From Cephalotus follicularis (lineage: Eukaryota; Streptophyta; Magnoliopsida; Oxalidales; Cephalotaceae), in NCBI GenBank assembly GCA_001972305.1, contig BDDD01001817.1:149918-213917 (forward strand): a DNA stretch of 64,000 nt, given 5' to 3'. Positions 25,699-36,064 of the stretch are shown here, in pieces. How positions within the stretch are numbered: the stretch's first letter is position 1; each line of letters opens with the position of its first letter. The notes under the pieces are model-generated. The model was not told the origin of the DNA. It saw only the letters and a program-made list of their open reading frames with translations, and searched no databases. Position numbers and translations under genes: made by a program.

Positions 25699-26143
25699 AA
25701 GTCGGCTGTTCCATACCAACAGTCGGCTGCCCATTCCCAACAGTCGGCTGCCCTCCTTGGCAGTCGGCTGTTCCATACCAACAGTCGGCTGCCCTCCTTG
25801 GCAGTCGGCTGTCCCACACATAGCAGTCGGCTGCCCTCTCCAGGCAGTCGGCTGGTCCAACACAATACACATTCCTTGTTGCCACCTGTTCCAGGAGGAC
25901 TGGTAGGGTGACACATGGACAGTCGGCTGTTACCCAAAACAGTCGGCTGGACCACCACACAGTCGGCTGCCTTCCTTGGCAGTCGGCTGCACCAACAACA
26001 GGGAGAAACCTGTAATTCCAGGTACGAACAGTCGACTGGCTCCGTGCCCAGTCGGCTGCCCTCCCAAAATAGTCGGTTGTTCCACACGAACAGTCGACTG
26101 CTCGCCTTGGACAGTCGGCTGTTATCCAAAACAGTCGACTGCC
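25699..26143. repeat. Array of about 18 CAGTCGGCTG/CAGTCGACTG motifs
   Basis: The 10-bp motif recurs about every 18-30 bp, mostly as CAGTCGGCTG with some perfect palindromes CAGTCGACTG and a few one-base variants. Between the motifs the sequence is short, C-rich and itself partly repeated (ccctccttgg, ttccataccaa). The array lies in the promoter-side half of the solo LTR. Confidence 0.85.
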
Positions 26144-26665
26144 CCTACGGGCAGTGCCCAAAAACAGCAGCAAAATACACACTTCAATCCACATTTAAAC
26201 CATTTCAACCATAAAACACTATCACCACAACACATATTCAGGCTTCTATCACAATATCACATATGCATATCACCCATAACATCATTATAAATGACTTTGA
26301 ATCACAATTATAGCTTTCCCCTACCTTAGAACTCCAAGTTAGGAGTTGCAATCCACCTCTTTAAGTCCTAGATCCGAGGTCCTTGCACTCCTAGGCGCGT
26401 CCAGCAGCCTCCACCGGTCCGGTTCCTCCACTGGTCCGACCTCCAAGCTTTTGGTTCAACACCAAGCTCCCCACAATCACAACACACACACACACTTTCA
26501 CTCACTCACACCTTCAACACACTTGAATCACAAAGGAAATGGAGATTGAGGAGAGAAAGTTGTGTTTTTATGAAGGAGTCACGGCCCCCCTCTCTCTGCC
26601 AAAAGCCACCAAATGCCAAAATACCCATCCCTTTCTCGTTTTATGGCTGAAAACACGTGGGCGTC

Positions 26666-26810
26666 TTGCGTCTGGCAGTCGACTGCCTTCACTTGGTAGT
26701 CGACTGTTTCTGCCGACACTCAAAACAGTCGGATGTTTCCTCACAACAGCCGGCTGCCGCCTTCACCAGGGGAGTCCAGTCGGCTGCCTCCCTGTGGCCG
26801 TCGGCTGCCC
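26666..26810. repeat. Second motif array (about 6 copies) in the same solo LTR
   Basis: It holds CAGTCGACTG, AGTCGACTG, CAGTCGGATG, CAGCCGGCTG, CAGTCGGCTG and CGTCGGCTG in the same LTR, about 520 bp farther from the TATA-like word than the first array. Confidence 0.8.
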
Positions 26811-26952
26811 CCTGCACCAAAAGCACACTAACACACTTTTTCTTACAACTTTTACCACACCAAAGGGGAGAAACACAATTCTCATTAATTCCACGTATAA
26901 AATTATATTAAAAATGCAATATTACACCTTAACGAAAATCTCGGGCGTTACA

Positions 26953-27891
26953 ATTACATAGGGCAATGGTTTGCTAATGATACTAATAATCTTATAAATA
27001 TAAAATATGACTGAATCAAGTCAAGCATAGTCCAATTTTAGGCACGCTATATAGCCATAGGTAGCTCAAGACTAGCCCTGAATGTTATTGGGCAACACAT
27101 GCCCGATTTCATTGGACTAACCCATTATTATCTGTTCCTTTTATGTAAAAAATAAAACAAGGTAATTTATCAAGAAATGAGAAAAATAATTACTCATGTT
27201 ACAAGGATGTAATATAATAAATAAAAAGACACTTAAAGTTATATTTGTAAAGCTAGTTTCTTTTAATCTTTTAATGTTTATGGGTAGCAGTTGTGTTGTT
27301 CTTCAATTTATTCATAAAATATATCAAAGATGATTATTTTTAGCAGTATACTTGTGTAGAAAAATGAAGAATGATGTGAAGCCCAACGAATCTTGATAAC
27401 TCACGAGTTACTCAAATAGCACAGTTTTTTTTCTTTTTGAACAAATTGTTCAATAATGATTAACAGAAGTGTTGAGAAAAACATAGAAGGGGTTTATAGA
27501 CCTGCTCCTAGAATGTAATAATCCATGTACAAAGCTTCCATCAGCTATAACTATGCTCAGATAGAAACACAAAAGACTCAAAATAATTAAAAACTAGTTT
27601 ATTCAACCAGTACTATATAGAACATGCTTGCAAAATAAATCTGCCCAACCTACATGCATACCAGCGCCCACAAATATGTCTCAACCTGCCAAAGCAAAGT
27701 ATGCATGTTAGGTAATTGTCCAGGCTACTCAAGTGACAAACGTATAATGGAAATATCTGCAGTCAGTTACCAGTACTTGAATGTAAATTGAATAATTAGA
27801 AGGCCACTATATTCTCTTACAACAACTTTCTAGGATCATTCAATTAATTTGCATAAGATAAAGGTTTCGAGAATCCAAGTGTAACTCACGT
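26953..27891. other. Intergenic, nothing recognised
   Basis: AT-rich sequence with no convincing frame, repeat or RNA gene. It lies between the solo LTR and the left inverted arm. Confidence 0.5.
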
Positions 27892-28189
27892 ATGAAGCTT
27901 TTGGATACTTGTATATAACATCAAAATTTGTACATTGTTCTTGGTTTGCCTATAAATAGGCCAAGCCCCTCATTTGTAACTCATCTTGGAATCCTTCAAG
28001 CAATAAAACACACTTTCTCAAACTGCTCTCTAACCCTTTCCATATTTCTTACTTTCTCTTAGATCTTTTGTGATAGCATCATCTATTTTTAGGAGTTAAA
28101 AGGGTTACTTAGCATACATCAAAAGGTGAAGATTGTGCTAAGGCTGCACGGAAAAAGAGTTAGTCTGTGACACCGCGAACGTATGATGA
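27892..28189. repeat. Left arm of a long inverted repeat
   Basis: It matches the reverse complement of about 30749-31010. Shared landmarks are gcctataaataggcca, cctcatttgtaa, cttggaatccttcaagcaat, gtgaagattgtgctaaggc and agagttagtc. It contains a TATA-like word and a leader-like stretch, so the arm looks like an LTR or transposon end carrying a promoter. Similarity is roughly 80-85% by eye. Confidence 0.65.
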
Positions 28190-28370
28190 AATATTGTTGT
28201 CATTTCTCTTGGCCATCCACAAAGATGTTGGCGTTTTCAATTTGGAGGATTCCTCAAATTCGTTGACCTGCATACTGAGGGCAAACAACAATGAAGTTAG
28301 AGAGGTAATTGGTGATCTAGCTAAATTCAAGTTTGATGCAGATGAGGCCTCAACGATGTTGTGTTCCCTC

Positions 28371-28910
28371 TGAAAGAACTAAAAATGAGGGGGGAAAGAG
28401 TGAATTGTGTATGTGTGAAATTATGAACTTTTTTTTATTTATGAATACACAATTAGCAAATTAAAAATAAAATGCTAAAAAAAAAACTTAACCAAATAAA
28501 ATATAGTAAGTAAATGACTTGAATTGAAATATAAATAAAGAGAGGGTGTTTAGAAATTGCAAACACAATTTAGAGTGGTTCGGCTAAACTCTTACCTACG
28601 TCAACTTTTCCCAAGACCTTCTTGAGATTCCACTAGTATTCAACATTGAATACAAACTCTGAATTTCTTCACGGGAGCAATTCGATACACCTTATAATTT
28701 TCGTAATTGAACTCAATCACATACACTTTCTAATCCAAATGTAACAAAGGTTCACTTCCCTTTGATAATCATTATTATAAATGAGTGTTTGGTGTTTTTT
28801 ATATAACCTCCATAAGGTTTGATATTGAATAAATATGCTCACTTACAATACTCAAGATAAGAAAATGAAAGTGTTGAGTTTGGCTTAAATTTTCTACATT
28901 CAGCAGAATC
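28371..28910 (-). mobile_element. Sirevirus-like LTR fragment, fossil
   Basis: On the minus strand it carries the leader hairpin seen in the other Copia LTRs here (28574-28606, AGTTGACGTAGG ... CGAACCACT) and a TATA-like word TATATAAA (28795-28805). It ends near 28371 with a CCCCCCTCAT-type end like those of the LTRs at 56788 and 61567. No primer-binding site follows it, so it is an isolated piece. Confidence 0.5.
28574..28606 (-). promoter_or_regulatory. Conserved LTR leader hairpin (copy 1)
   Basis: Minus strand AGTTGACGTAGG...CGAACCACT. The outer stem is slightly degraded compared with the other four copies. Confidence 0.6.
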
Positions 28911-29170
28911 CAGTCAGCTGTCAATGATGGACAGTCGATTGGATAGGATGTATAGTCAGCTGCCAAGGATAGACATCCAACTGGAATGCAGAGTCTGGAG
29001 CTGTTACTAATCTGCAGAATCCAGTCGGCTGTCAAGGAGGGACAGTCGACTGAAAAGTCTGTCGGCGCGACTTGGGGAATTCGTTTATATAAAACAGTCA
29101 GCTGTTTTATGGGACAGCCGACTGCTTTGGGGAGACAGTCGACTGCCTTAAGTGGACAGTCGGCCGCCGC
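28911..29170. repeat. Array of about 10 CAGTCGACTG-type motifs upstream of an LTR TATA box
   Basis: Variants include CAGTCAGCTG, CAGTCGATTG, CAGTCGGCTG, CAGCCGACTG and CAGTCGACTG. A unit beginning gcagaatccagtc occurs at about 28902 and again at about 29014. The array ends less than 20 bp before the TATA box at 29179. Confidence 0.8.
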
Positions 29171-29354
29171 GCAGTTTGTATAAATAGGGAAGTTTTCTGC
29201 TATTAGGTCAAGGCGTGAGAAATAGCTAGAGAACAGCTAAGAGCCGATTTTACACTAGAGAGTGGGTCTTTTTGGGTATAACAGGGGCTAAGGGTTGTGA
29301 GAAACTTATTGTAATCTCATATTTACATAGTGAAAGAACCATATCACCTTTGCT

Positions 29355-29385
29355 CGTGGACGTAGATCACATTGATCGAACCACG
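29355..29385 (+). promoter_or_regulatory. Conserved LTR leader hairpin (copy 2)
   Basis: CGTGG pairs with CCACG and GATC pairs with GATC, with GACGTA and GAA in the internal loop. It lies about 170 bp downstream of the TATA box at 29179. Confidence 0.7.
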
Positions 29386-30704
29386 TAAATCTTGTGTCGA
29401 TTTACCTTTATTGTCTTGCTTGTGTTTGCTTGATTAAACTTTGTTATTAGGTTGTTAGGGATTTGTGAGGCTAGTTTTACAACAAGTGGTATCAGAGACA
29501 AGGTTACTTGCTTCGGGGTTCAAGATGTCAGCAACCAAGTTCGATATTGCGAAGTTTGATGGAACATGCGATTTCAATATGTGGCGTGTTAAGATGCGGG
29601 CACTACTGATACAACAAGAAGTTTGGGGGGCGGTAGATGGTGAAGAAGGTTTACCTGAGAATATGCCACAGGTGAAGAAGAAGAGGATCCTAAACAGGGC
29701 ACACACATCGATTCAGCTGTGTCTGGAGGATGACGTTCTCCGTGAATTTGTAGATGAGACTACGGCGATTGGGTTATGGAATAAACTGGAGAGTCGATAC
29801 ATGACCAAGTCACTCACAAATAGGTTGTATATCAAACAACGCCTGTATACTTTGCGAATGAAAGAAGGTATGTCCGTAAAAGAGCATATTGACAATTTTA
29901 ATAAGGTGATTCATGATTTGAAAAATACAAATATTAAAATTGATGATGAAGATCAAGCCTCGATCTTGCTGTGTTCGTTACCGTCCTCATATGATCACTT
30001 TGTGGATACCATGTTATATGGTAGGGACTCTATTGATGTAAATGATGTTAAGGATGCTTTGCAGTCAAGGGAGTTGAAGGAAAATGTGTCAGAAAATATG
30101 GGGAAGAAAAAGGCAGAAGGTATGGTAGCTAGAGGCGGGAACCAAGATAGGGGTCAGGTAAAAGGGGTAAGTCACGATATAAATCGAGAGTTAAGAATTC
30201 TCGATGTTTTATTTGTAATGAAACAGGGCACTGGAAAGTTGATTGTCCGAAATACAAGGGAAAGGGAATAGCTAAAGGGAATACAGTCGAAGCAAATGTA
30301 GGAGTGCTGCATGAAAGTTCGGATGAGGCTGATTCATATTTAGTTTTGTCTATTAGCATAAATAACACCAGTAGTTAGATTCTTGATTCGGGATATTCTT
30401 TTCACATGACACCTAACAGGGATTGGTTCACCATTCTGTTGGGGGACAACAATGCAGTGAAGGTTGTCGGATGTGGGAAAGTTCAGATCAAGATGTTTGA
30501 CGGTGTGATCAGAAAAACCTGATTTTCGGGGCTGAAGAAAAACATGATTTCCTTGGGGGTTCTAGATTCTCATGGTTGCAAGTTCACCGGGGAGAATGGG
30601 ATAATAAAAGTTCTAAGGGGTGCTCTGGTAATTATGAAGGGTAAGAATATCGATGGCTTATATCAGTTGCAGGGGAATACCGTGCTGGGTACTGCAGCAG
30701 TTGC

Positions 30705-30764
30705 TTCATTCCACGTTCGCGGATGGCAAAGAGAAATGACATCATTATTTCATTCCACGTTCGC
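30705..30764. repeat. 16-bp direct repeat at the junction with the right inverted arm
   Basis: TTCATTCCACGTTCGC occurs at 30705-30720 and 30749-30764, and the second copy opens the right inverted arm. The Copia fragment ends at the first copy, so this is a rearrangement junction. Confidence 0.7.
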
Positions 30765-31010
30765 AGTGTCACGGACTAACTCTTTTTTTTTTTCGTGCGG
30801 CCTTAGCACAATCTTCACCATTGGATCTATGTTAAGGATGCATGCTAAGTTACACTTAGAGAAAGTTGTGTTGTATTGCTTGAAGGATTCCAAGTTGTGT
30901 TACAAATGAGGGGTTTGGCCTATTTATAGGCAAGCCAAGAAAGTCTTTTGACTATTCTACAATAAAGAGGTTATATTTAAGTATCTAAAAGCTTCCTATA
31001 ATCTCTACAC
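30749..31010. repeat. Right arm of the long inverted repeat
   Basis: It is the reverse complement of the left arm at 27892-28189, with small indels. The two arms enclose about 2.6 kb, including two LTR pieces and a gag fragment. Confidence 0.65.
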
Positions 31011-31943
31011 ATGAGTTCGACTTCTACAAGTATCTGTATAATTTACACAAACTCTACTACATATAAGAGTGTCTCCACCATCCTACCATAGGCGTGGGAG
31101 CGGGTGGAGCATTGAGCGATGATTGTTTGACGATAGAAACAGTGCCGATAGGGGCTGATCTGAGAATATCAATCACGGACCTCTACTTTGAATGACGTTT
31201 CTTTGGATGACAACGAGGGCGTGGCAAGCCCTCGACCATCACTTAACGACGAATGCTTGACTCACCACTCATTTTCCCCCTTTTTTTTTTCTTTTTATGT
31301 TTTTCCTTGCTTAAAGTAATAAGACTGTGGATTTTGGGCAGTAATAAATCGGTGGGTTTTGGGCCATTAGGATAATCTCAAAATGATCATATATATAATA
31401 TAAGTCAACTTAACCACAATTATTAATTTAATATATCACATTAATCTACATAATTAAGTATTTAATAAATCTCCTATGCTATTTCTATCTTTTGACTATT
31501 TAGCACTCATAAGATTATTATTCATGGCGTGGTCCATATGAATAATCATCTATCTTTACATTATTTATATAAACAGCTAGACATTCACTCATATTCAAAT
31601 GGTTTAGAAACAAAAATCAACAAAACAAGCACTAATTTACAGAATTATAATTAACAGAATTAGAGAATTAATAATAACAACAAAAAAGACAGCCCCTTGT
31701 GCATTGTGTCTTAATAATTCAGAAAAAAAAAACTAAAAAAATCTGATATTCGCTCTGCATTTTTTTCTTTCACTTCGTAGTTGATTTCTTCGTTTTTTTT
31801 TGGGGGTTTTATTTTCTTTAAAAAGAACATTACAGTTAGGGTTTTAAATCAAAACATAATAAATGTTGTAATAGAGAAACCAGTAATTGGAGATCGAGAC
31901 CGATTTGGAATCTGCCTGCGAATTGAAGTCAACCGGCGACGAA
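31011..31943. other. Spacer and promoter/leader region of NPSN13
   Basis: AT-rich. The last ~200 bp before 31944 contain T- and A-rich leader sequence with no competing coding frame. No repeat is recognised apart from low-complexity runs. Confidence 0.45.
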
Positions 31944-34931
31944 ATGGCTACCGATTTGCAGATGAGCCCTCAGTTGGAGCAGATCCACGGAGAAATTCGC
32001 GATAATTTTCGAGCTATCTCGTATTCTCTCTAGCTTCACTTCTTTAATTGTCTCTACCAGTTGTTTTTAATTGCTGGTGATTGATTTATCACATGACCTT
32101 TCATTCTTTCTTTGTTTTTTTTTATTATTAGGGTCTTAGTAGATGTAATTTAACAGATGTATGAACATTCTATTTTTGGGGCTTATTGATTGGTGGTTTG
32201 AATTTGACTATGGTGATAATGAGGTTGAAGTTGAAGAGTTAATGTTGGTTATAATCGTGACTTAGGAAACGAGTTTTGTTGGTAAACTTATAATCTTGAT
32301 GGCGTCTGCCTCTTTCATCTTCAGAAATGGCTTCCAGAGGCTGGATAAGATCAAAGATTCAAGTAGACAAAGTAAACAGCTGGAGGAACTCACTGCCAAG
32401 ATGAGGGAATGTAAAAGGTATAATACATAGTGGACTTCTGCTTTACTCTTTCTTTCTTTATTTCTTTCTTTTTTGGTGTGTTTTGCAAATAGAACTGATC
32501 GAATAATTGGAATTTTGGATTATGGTATACTTAGTTAATTTATTGATTCTATATTATTAGATGGCTTTGGCTTCTTGAAGCTTTGTGTTTAATCATGACT
32601 CATGAGATATGAGTTTGGATCAACTACGTGATCAAGCTCCTTTTACTCAATCCATTGGCTTTGCGTTCTGTGTGGTGCTTACAAATAGATTTCCTTGTTA
32701 TCTCACTAAAATTTACCAGTTTCACGAGCTTTCATTGCACTGATTTTCTATTATTTTCTCTATGGTTATGTCTTTATTCCTATTGAAATGTTTCAGACTA
32801 ATTAAAGAGTTTGATCGTGAACTTAAAGATGAAGAGAGCAGAATTCCTCCTGAAGTTAATAGGCAACTTAATGATGAGAAGCAATCTATGGTCAGTGTTT
32901 TTGAAGCTTGCTAGAGGTCTTTGAATCAAATCATAGGATTACAAATGGGTTATGTGGGGATGGTTTGGGTCCTGTTGCTTGGTAGAATAAAATATATTAT
33001 GTGAATGTTTGTTTTCGGCTTTTGCGTCAATTGTCGTGGATGAAAGCTGTCTGTATGTCAACTTCTTTTGTTGCTCGTATCGCATTCCACTTAGAAGCTT
33101 CATATATTGTTTACATTCCCGTAAAAGTTGAAAGCATGCCTTTTGCATGTTGAGCATTTGATTTTATATTTGACTGTTTTCTTATAATTGAAACAATCCA
33201 AATGGTGAACAGAAGCTCTTTGTGGTAGTAGACTTTCAGCAAGGTTAGTTTTTTGGGTTCCAAACAGACATTGTCATGTAACAAGTTCTTTGTCCATTTT
33301 AGATTATGCTTAGTAATTGGAATGTGTGTTCTACAAGGTCCCTCCTGTTGCTACTCATGTAAATAATATCTGTTGAGCATGTGAAGAAGTTTGGATTTCC
33401 CCTTTTTTCATTTTACATATATTTTACTCTCATTCTCTGGCTACCATCAGCCTTTTATTGATTATGTCACTTTTGCAGATCAAAGAGCTGAATTCCTATG
33501 TGGCATTGAGAAAAACGTAAGCTTACCCATCATTTGTTCTTAAAGGTCAAGAATTTATTTGTTATTTTTTTTACGACTCTGCTTATCGAAGTCTGGTTTT
33601 CAAATGGAATACGGACCTATGAGGAAGTAAATTCACAAAAATAGGATATATTGCTGGGTGGTAGAATCCAGTTCTTAAAAACTAATCCAGCTCGTAAAAC
33701 CTGGTGTTCTCTCTGTCTTTCTTCTGACTGGATTATACACACTTAAAATTCTGATTGTTTTTTTAAACTGCAGATACCAGACTACCCTTGTTAATAAGAG
33801 AGATGAACTCTTTGATATGGGAGCAGGAGGCAGTGAGCCTACAAATGACAATGTTCAATTGGCTTCATGTGAGATCTTGTATCCCTAACGCATTACAAGT
33901 AAATAATGTTGTAGATCATGATATAATTAAATTAAAAAAATGGACTAAGTTGCTCAAGCTTTGTATGAATAAATGTGAATTAGGAACATAGTAACTTTGG
34001 ATTTAAACATATGTAAATATTTTGTAGTGGTTAATTCCACAACAAATAGTTCTGATTAGCCTTTTTTTTCCATTTAAATGCATTTACCTATAGCTATGTC
34101 GAATCAAGAACTTGTCAATACTGGGATGAAGAGGATGGATGAGACTGATCAGACAATTGAACGTTCTAAACAGGTAGACAGCTATAAGCACGTGTTCTGC
34201 TTAAAATATGCGTTTGTCTGTGTTCTAAAATTTTGGTCGACTCTTAGGTTGTTGCACAAACAATTGAAGTGGGAACGCAAACTGCTGTGACCTTGAAAGG
34301 CCAAGTGAGAATGAAACACCAGCCGTCCCAGTTTGTTTTCTTTTCTTACGTCCAATTTCTATATACTGATCTAAAATTCTACAGACTGATCAAATGGGCC
34401 GGATTGTTAATGAGCTGGATACAATTCATTTTTCCATAAAGAAGGCCTCCCAGATAGTAAAGGAGATAGGAAGACAGGTTAGTTGAGTTGCCTTCTGAAT
34501 TTTTTTTATTTTTTTTTCTGTTTTTGTGTGGTACTGCCTCAATTTGTTTTTGTTACTCATAAAATTAAGCCTCAATCCATCTTTCTTTGCAGGTGGCTAC
34601 GGATAAATGTATAATGCTTTTTTTATTACTTATTGTCTGTGGTGTAATAGCCATAATCATAGTGAAGGTATTCCCTTTAGCTTCCTCTAAGAAATGTGCT
34701 AATTATATTATTTCAACCAAAGCGATTTTATCGATCACCGGCACACACAGAAAAGCGGTGATATAACTGGCGCTAACACTGTAGAGACATAATCTCATGG
34801 TCTAATTTTAATTTGTAAATTTCCAGATTGTCAACCCCAATAACAAAAACATCAGAGACATTCCTGGATTAGCACCTCCAGCTCCTTCGAGGAGGTTGTT
34901 GTATCTAAGGACACCAGAACATTTTGAGTAG
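31944..34931 (+). CDS. NPSN13: Novel plant SNARE 13 (Qb-SNARE)
   Basis: Membrane-fusion SNARE of plant-specific type, acting at the plasma membrane and cell plate in known family members. Ten exons (31944-32020, 32325-32417, 32797-32890, 33479-33516, 33774-33868, 34094-34173, 34248-34304, 34385-34477, 34593-34667, 34827-34931) join in phase to 268 residues, one fewer than Arabidopsis NPSN13 as I recall it. The N terminus (MATDLQMSPQLEQIHGEIRD) and NGFQRLDKIKDS match NPSN13 rather than NPSN11/12. The SNARE motif runs from MSNQELVNTGMKRMDETDQT to KASQIVKEIGRQVATDK. A single C-terminal anchor (IMLFLLLIVCGVIAIIIVKI) and a short tail (NPNNKNIRDIPGLAPP) follow. All splice sites are GT-AG. Intact. 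Confidence 0.95.
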
Positions 34932-36064
34932 ATTCAAACAGTGTTTACTTCATCGAATTTCTTTGGTTTATATTTTTAGTGGACCGGGAAGGTGCGAAGA
35001 CTACTGTGTGTCATTTTTTTCTTATAAATTCAACCTATTCCTGCCTGAGATGTGAATATCCTGTTTGTGATTTCATTTATGTAAATCATTTGTGAGCACG
35101 GTGTAATACTGGTGATTGGGGGTTTTGGCTTGTTGCACAAGGCTGTGCCGCACTCCTACCGCTTGTGGACATTATGAGTTGATAAAGTCCAGTTTTCCCC
35201 TTTCACTCAGACTGGTAGTAGAATGTGGAAATTCGCATTTGCAATTGCGTTTTTTTAGCAGCGCAGAGTTCTTAGTAAAGCTAAATGTCGTTATATCAAT
35301 GTTTGGTGTTTTACCGCATTCTACCGTCAATGCAACAAACAAAAATCTTATTGCTCAAACTCACCGCTAGGCGAACCTAAGTATAAGTGACCAATACTAA
35401 TGCTACCGGACACAATTTATGAGTATAGTACCACAGCCGCTAAGCCGTATCCAATGTTGAATAGATGTTTTGGCATTGTATCATTCTTATTTATTAGTCA
35501 CTATTCAGTATTTAGAATCATCGTTCACAACTGAAATTGAGCACAGTGGTTAAGCTCAATGGTTGCGCAATATTCTTACTCTCTGACTTGGTCTAGAGAT
35601 AAAATTTCAAAGGAATGCAATTCTTTACCTTAGTTTTTCATTGGAAGGAGAAATCAATCCTACATTCATTGTCAAGCCACATATCACTGCAGTGGACAAC
35701 CCCGGATAGCTATATCCTAGCGATAATGAATCTCTCTTGCTCAAAATAAAAATAAAGTCTGCCCGGTGTCAACAATAGATACCCTTTGATTATACAATGG
35801 TATGCTTGTTAACCCGATGTTGGGAGCGAAGCTACCATTTGCAATACTTCGGTAGAAAATTCACGTCTGGACCTGCTTCAAATGAAATAATTACAATAAT
35901 TCAGCCTTGTCTTTCAGTGTGAAGGTCTATTCCCTGGGAAAAATGGACCTCAAATTTTCCCTCAAGATGCGCTTCTTACCGTTTTTCCTTTTGCATTTCT
36001 CATTAACTTTTTCACACAGAAATGTTCTTCTAATGTCAATCTATGCTTCAGCTCAGTAAACCAA
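34932..36064. other. Convergent spacer between NPSN13 and the transporter
   Basis: 3' flanks of two convergent genes, AT-rich. Short frames such as that at 35116-35370 show no family resemblance. No repeat is recognised. Confidence 0.5.

Larger units (their letters stand above)
24338..26952 (-). mobile_element. Large solo LTR, probably Gypsy chromovirus (Tekay/Del-like), 2.6 kb, fossil
   Basis: On the minus strand it begins TGTAACGCCCGAGATTTTCG and ends GGGGTGTGACA, giving TG...CA ends. It is bounded by the 5-bp duplication ATTAC (24333-24337 and 26953-26957). Large LTRs with these termini are typical of Tekay/Del chromoviruses; that assignment is inference. No gag or pol is present, so it is a solo LTR. 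It contains tandem repeats (25040-25260 and 25440-25698), two arrays of the CAGTCGGCTG motif, and a TATA-like word (minus-strand TATATAGT near 25300) downstream of the arrays. Confidence 0.8.
28911..30704 (+). mobile_element. Second Ty1/Copia element: LTR, gag and protease fragment, truncated fossil
   Basis: The LTR part has a motif array, a TATA box (TATAAATA at 29179-29186), the leader hairpin (29355-29385) and an end at about 29484. TGGTATCAGAGAC at 29487-29499 is the primer-binding site. The gag region begins at 29525 (MSATKFDIAKFDGTCDFNMW, a UBN2-type Copia gag) and continues past 30271; protease-like remains (DSGYSFHMTP) extend to about 30704. Integrase, reverse transcriptase and RNase H are absent. 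It lies between the two arms of a long inverted repeat. Confidence 0.75.

Noticed and set aside
25699-26143. CRISPR-like array of short regularly spaced repeats
   Set aside because: The repeat is only 10 bp with variable, partly repeated spacers, in plant nuclear DNA inside an LTR, and no cas genes are present.
25635-26214. Several overlapping open frames on both strands with repeats such as QPTV, SRLP and AADC
   Set aside because: They are translations of the CAGTCGGCTG array, open because the repeat lacks stops in several frames. No start context, domain or conservation is visible.
28167-28373. 68-residue open frame ending DADEASTMLCSL
   Set aside because: The tail resembles Copia gag, but the frame starts within the inverted arm. 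It is a retroelement scrap, not a gene.
35116-35370. 84-residue open frame downstream of NPSN13
   Set aside because: It lies in the 3' flank with no family resemblance or codon bias and no splice partners.
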